DNA from: HGM04593 sp045660825
Lineage (GTDB): Bacteria > Bacteroidota > Bacteroidia > Bacteroidales > Bacteroidaceae
Length of the DNA stretch: 64,000 nucleotides
Assembly: GCA_045660825.1 (NCBI GenBank)
Contig: JAZREN010000008.1
Location: 17,709 to 81,708 of the forward strand
Reading direction: 5' to 3'
How positions within the stretch are numbered: position 1 is the stretch's first letter; every line of letters starts with the position of its first letter. A program made the translations under genes and the position numbers. This document shows, piece after piece, positions 61,769 through 64,000 of this stretch. Under the pieces are notes generated by a model. The model worked only from the letters and a program-made list of their open reading frames with translations. It ran no database searches and was not told the DNA's origin.

Positions 61769-61799
61769 CAAAAATATGAAAAAACGATTGAATATTCAA
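61769..61799 (-). promoter_or_regulatory. Promoter of the kinase/S26/PqqD cassette
   Basis: Minus-strand TATTTTTG (complement of 61769-61776), 20-base spacer, TTG (complement of 61797-61799). Confidence 0.7.
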
Positions 61800-61815
61800 T
61801 TGAATTAACAAGTTG

Positions 61816-61849
61816 TTTGTTCTTTTGTTTTTAATTTTTATTACCTTTG
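61816..61849 (+). promoter_or_regulatory. Promoter of folP
   Basis: TTTG at 61816-61819, 22-base spacer, TACCTTTG at 61842-61849. It is divergent from the cassette promoter. Confidence 0.6.
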
Positions 61850-61889
61850 CGATGAGCCGCAAGGTGTAATAGGCGGCTGTTGTGTGAAT

Positions 61890-62717
61890 ATGTCTTATAC
61901 CATCAATGTGCGTGGCAGGCTGATGCCGCTTGATGAACCGGTGGTCATGGGTATACTGAACGTTACCGATGACTCGTTTTTCGATGGGTCGAGGGTAGCC
62001 TCGCCTGTCGATATGGTGTATCGTGCCAAGGCGATGCTTGCTGCCGGTGCGGGCATTCTTGATGTCGGTGCTTGCTCCACACGCCCGGGCTCAACGCCTG
62101 TGACGCAGGATGTTGAGTTGGCAAGGTTGCATGCGGCACTCGAGGTTCTCGACAAGGAACTGCCCGATGCGGTTGTTTCAATTGATACCTACAGGGCTGC
62201 GGTGGTGCGTGAGTGTGTTGCGTCACACAATGTCTCGATAATAAATGATGTCTCATGTCTGGAGTGGGACGATGATATGCTGGCTGCTGTTGCCGGTTGC
62301 AAATTGCCTTATGTGCTTACCCATTCCATGGGGTTTGCCGGCGAGGCGGTGGAGTATGATAGTTTCATGCCACAGGTGCTGCAGCGTCTTGCTGCCAAAA
62401 TGTGGCAACTGAGGCAGGCCGGTGTGGTCGATGTCATTGTTGACCCCGGCTTCGGGTTCGGTAAGAGTGTGGAGCAGAACTACTGCATGCTTGCATCACT
62501 GCGTGAGTTTGCAATGCTCGATGCTCCTTTGCTGGTGGGGCTGTCGCGCAAGTCAATGATAACCCGTCTGCTCGATATTGAACCCGGCGATGCTTTGGCT
62601 GCAACCACAGCGCTGAATCTTGTTGCAGTCAGGAATGGTGCCAACATACTGCGTGTTCACGATGTTCCCGAGGCTGTGCAGGCTGTCAAACTTGCACGGG
62701 CGATGGATTGTAGATGA
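61890..62717 (+). CDS. folP: Dihydropteroate synthase
   Basis: A 275-residue TIM-barrel enzyme joining p-aminobenzoate to the pterin diphosphate in folate synthesis; target of sulfonamides. The first signature VVMGILNVTDDSFFDGSR is at residues ~18-35, with aspartate in place of the usual proline of LNVTPDSF. AMLAAGAGILDVGACSTRPG (the pterin-binding loop), VSIDTYRAAV, DPGFGFGKSVEQN and SRKSMI follow in order. The start ATG at 61890 is taken over GTG at 61884. cdaA follows 43 bases downstream, a pairing I recall from other Bacteroidales. Confidence 0.95.
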   Translation: MSYTINVRGRLMPLDEPVVMGILNVTDDSFFDGSRVASPVDMVYRAKAMLAAGAGILDVGACSTRPGSTPVTQDVELARLHAALEVLDKELPDAVVSIDTYRAAVVRECVASHNVSIINDVSCLEWDDDMLAAVAGCKLPYVLTHSMGFAGEAVEYDSFMPQVLQRLAAKMWQLRQAGVVDVIVDPGFGFGKSVEQNYCMLASLREFAMLDAPLLVGLSRKSMITRLLDIEPGDALAATTALNLVAVRNGANILRVHDVPEAVQAVKLARAMDCR

Positions 62718-62760
62718 ATAGTGTCAGCTTTTGATTGTTATACCTTATATATAAAAAAGA

Positions 62761-63522
62761 ATGTTTTTTGATTTTACCATAAAGGATATAATAGACATCC
62801 TGCTTTTTGCTCTGTTGTTGTACTACCTGTACAAACTCATGAAGGACTCGGGTTCCCTGAATATATTTGCCGGAATTATGATATTCCTCTTCGTCTGGTT
62901 GCTCGTCTCTAAGATTCTTGCCATGCGCTTGCTTGGCTCGGTGTTTGACCAGATGATGAATGTGGGTACAATAGCATTGGTGGTGATATTCCATGAGGAG
63001 ATACGTGGCTTCTTCAAGAATCTTGGCTCGCGACGCTATTTCAAGTATCTCTCAACTCTGTTCTCGCGAAAGGACGAAGAGGGGGTTCCCAAGGCGGTGA
63101 TGCCTGTTGTAATGGCATGTATCAGTATGGCGCAGCAAAAAGTCGGAGCCCTGATAGTGATAGAGCAGAAGGTAAGTCTGGATGACGTCATAAAAACCGG
63201 CGAACCTATAAATGCCGATATCAGTCAGCGCCTCATTGAAGCTATATTCTTCAAGAATGCACCTTTGCACGATGGTGCCATGGTAATCAGGGGTGGCCGC
63301 ATTGTTGCGGCGCAATGCATATTGCCGGTGTCGCACGATTTGAACATTCCAAGACGTCTCGGTTTGCGCCATCGCTCGGCAATGGGCGTTTCTCAAATGT
63401 CCGATGCCATAGCAATTATCGTTTCCGAGGAAACCGGTAACATTTCTGTTGCGCAGAACGGTAAGTTTATGTTGAACCTCGATGCTCATAAACTGGAACA
63501 GATTCTCTCGGCGCAGTGCTAA
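62761..63522 (+). CDS. cdaA: Diadenylate cyclase (c-di-AMP synthase) CdaA
   Basis: A 253-residue membrane enzyme making cyclic di-AMP from two ATP. Three membrane helices lie in residues ~8-80. The DAC domain follows, with the catalytic motifs DGA at 171-173 (LHDGAMVI) and RHR at 203-205 (GLRHRSAMG). Normal length for CdaA. c-di-AMP usually governs potassium and osmotic balance. No CdaR regulator gene is adjacent, unlike in Firmicutes. A hairpin terminator follows the stop by 17 bases. Confidence 0.95.
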   Translation: MFFDFTIKDIIDILLFALLLYYLYKLMKDSGSLNIFAGIMIFLFVWLLVSKILAMRLLGSVFDQMMNVGTIALVVIFHEEIRGFFKNLGSRRYFKYLSTLFSRKDEEGVPKAVMPVVMACISMAQQKVGALIVIEQKVSLDDVIKTGEPINADISQRLIEAIFFKNAPLHDGAMVIRGGRIVAAQCILPVSHDLNIPRRLGLRHRSAMGVSQMSDAIAIIVSEETGNISVAQNGKFMLNLDAHKLEQILSAQC

Positions 63523-63539
63523 GATTGATAATTGTAGAA

Positions 63540-63567
63540 AAAATCTCCCCCGTAACTGGGAGATTTT
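63540..63567 (+). terminator. Terminator of cdaA
   Basis: AAAATCTCCC (63540-63549) and GGGAGATTTT (63558-63567) are perfect complements, followed by CTTTTT. Confidence 0.9.
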
Positions 63568-63790
63568 CTTTTTATAGATAAGAAACACTACTTTCTTTTA
63601 AATAAAAAGAGCCGTTCGCATTCAATTTTTGGGGCTATCGGATGTGACTCTTTTATGACTCTCCGCAATTGTTCTCAAAAACACCGAAAAATGCTGATTT
63701 TGGCAAAAACTGCAAATCATTGAAAATCAGCATGTATTAAAAAACGGTCAAAAAAAAGTTGATTTTTCTTGAAAAAAAAGATGGGTTTTG

Positions 63791-63821
63791 TTTGTCAGTT
63801 CAAAAACTTGCATTACCTTTG
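63791..63821 (+). promoter_or_regulatory. Strong promoter, probably of an rRNA operon
   Basis: TTTG at 63791-63794, exactly 19 bases, TACCTTTG at 63814-63821: a near-ideal Bacteroidetes promoter, preceded by an A/T-rich stretch (63730-63780) like an upstream element. The preceding 63568-63790 holds no gene. Confidence 0.75.
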
Positions 63822-64000
63822 CACTCGCTTTCGGCAAGCAACGCGGTAACGCGATGACTAACGAACAGCAACGATAGATCCTTGACAACATTCCATTACA
63901 GACAAGCAGTACAACCTTGCTTAGTTTTCATTAAGCAAGAAAGCGTAAGGAACGAAAAACGAACCGTCAATAATTTGAAAATATTTATTCCGGCCAGTAC
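63822..64000 (+). other. Probable rRNA operon leader (16S gene lies beyond the window)
   Basis: About 180 bases after a strong promoter without an open frame. It includes GATCCTTGACAACATTCC at ~63878, a form typical of leaders before 16S genes in Bacteroidetes, and CTTGCTTAGTTTTCATTAAGCAAG at ~63917, an inverted repeat that may belong to the processing stem. The 16S sequence itself is not reached. Confidence 0.6.

Noticed and set aside
1..64000. CRISPR arrays and tRNA genes
   Set aside because: No regularly spaced identical repeats and no complete cloverleaf outside tmRNA were seen by eye.

Overview
The window looks like the chromosome of an anaerobic gut-type member of the Bacteroidales (Bacteroides/Prevotella-like; I cannot fix the genus). 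The evidence is: promoters of the Bacteroidetes form TTG/TTTG-N18 to N21-TAnnTTTG before many genes; a tmRNA with a YALAA-type tag; a pyruvate:ferredoxin oxidoreductase; GH92, GH77 and M60 secreted enzymes; a DUF3078 protein; and dispersed repeats whose translation contains the peptide HSERSEES. The window ends in what looks like the promoter and leader of an rRNA operon.

Layout. 0-4 kb: DUF3467 protein, AraC-type regulator, a ResB/CcsA cytochrome c biogenesis protein with mntP, and tmRNA. 4-7 kb: an unrecognised HTH protein with a perfect operator-like inverted repeat, a YkvA/DUF1232 protein and a small membrane-anchored protein. 7.3-9.7 kb: RNase Y, ZapA and a coiled-coil partner. 9.7-22.4 kb: the most unusual region, seven minus-strand genes in two transcription units. 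They encode two paralogous tubulin/FtsZ-superfamily proteins, a 1166-residue membrane protein with a papain-like peptidase domain, a secreted vWA protein, a lipoprotein with a transmembrane helix, a second lipoprotein and an HExxHxxGxxD metallopeptidase. 22.4-26.2 kb: a uracil-DNA-glycosylase-like protein, a secreted repeat protein, two frame-broken genes and a conserved hypothetical. 26-32.7 kb: yidC, a DUF3078 beta-barrel, a cation:proton antiporter and a TIR-TM-DUF1566-like protein. 33-44.6 kb: GH92 (with a dispersed repeat inserted in its reading frame), a GadC-like permease, PFOR, a GHL10 glycosidase, an MCE/MlaD protein and a cell-wall amidase. 44.7-48.2 kb: GH77 with CBM20 modules and an FNT-family transporter. 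48.8-59.9 kb: three large secreted proteins, one with discoidin-like regions and two M60 (mucinase-type) metallopeptidases. 60-61.7 kb: a PqqD / S26-peptidase / HprK-like kinase cassette. 61.9-63.5 kb: folP and cdaA. 63.8-64 kb: rrn promoter and leader.

How genes work together. The 9.7-22.4 kb locus reads as one envelope-spanning machine: cytoplasmic tubulin-like GTPases, a membrane protein with coiled coils and a peptidase domain, and periplasmic vWA and lipoprotein parts. FtsZ-like proteins linked to vWA proteins have been described computationally, but I do not know this exact gene set as a characterised system, and it is my main candidate for a new system. The M60 pair and neighbour, GH92, GHL10 and GH77 fit a host-glycan and polysaccharide lifestyle. 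The PqqD/S26/kinase cassette looks like a peptide-handling module with no visible precursor or radical-SAM partner.

Limits: all assignments come from reading motifs and known family features by eye. No homology search, structure prediction or composition calculation was run. Promoter and terminator calls are pattern matches.
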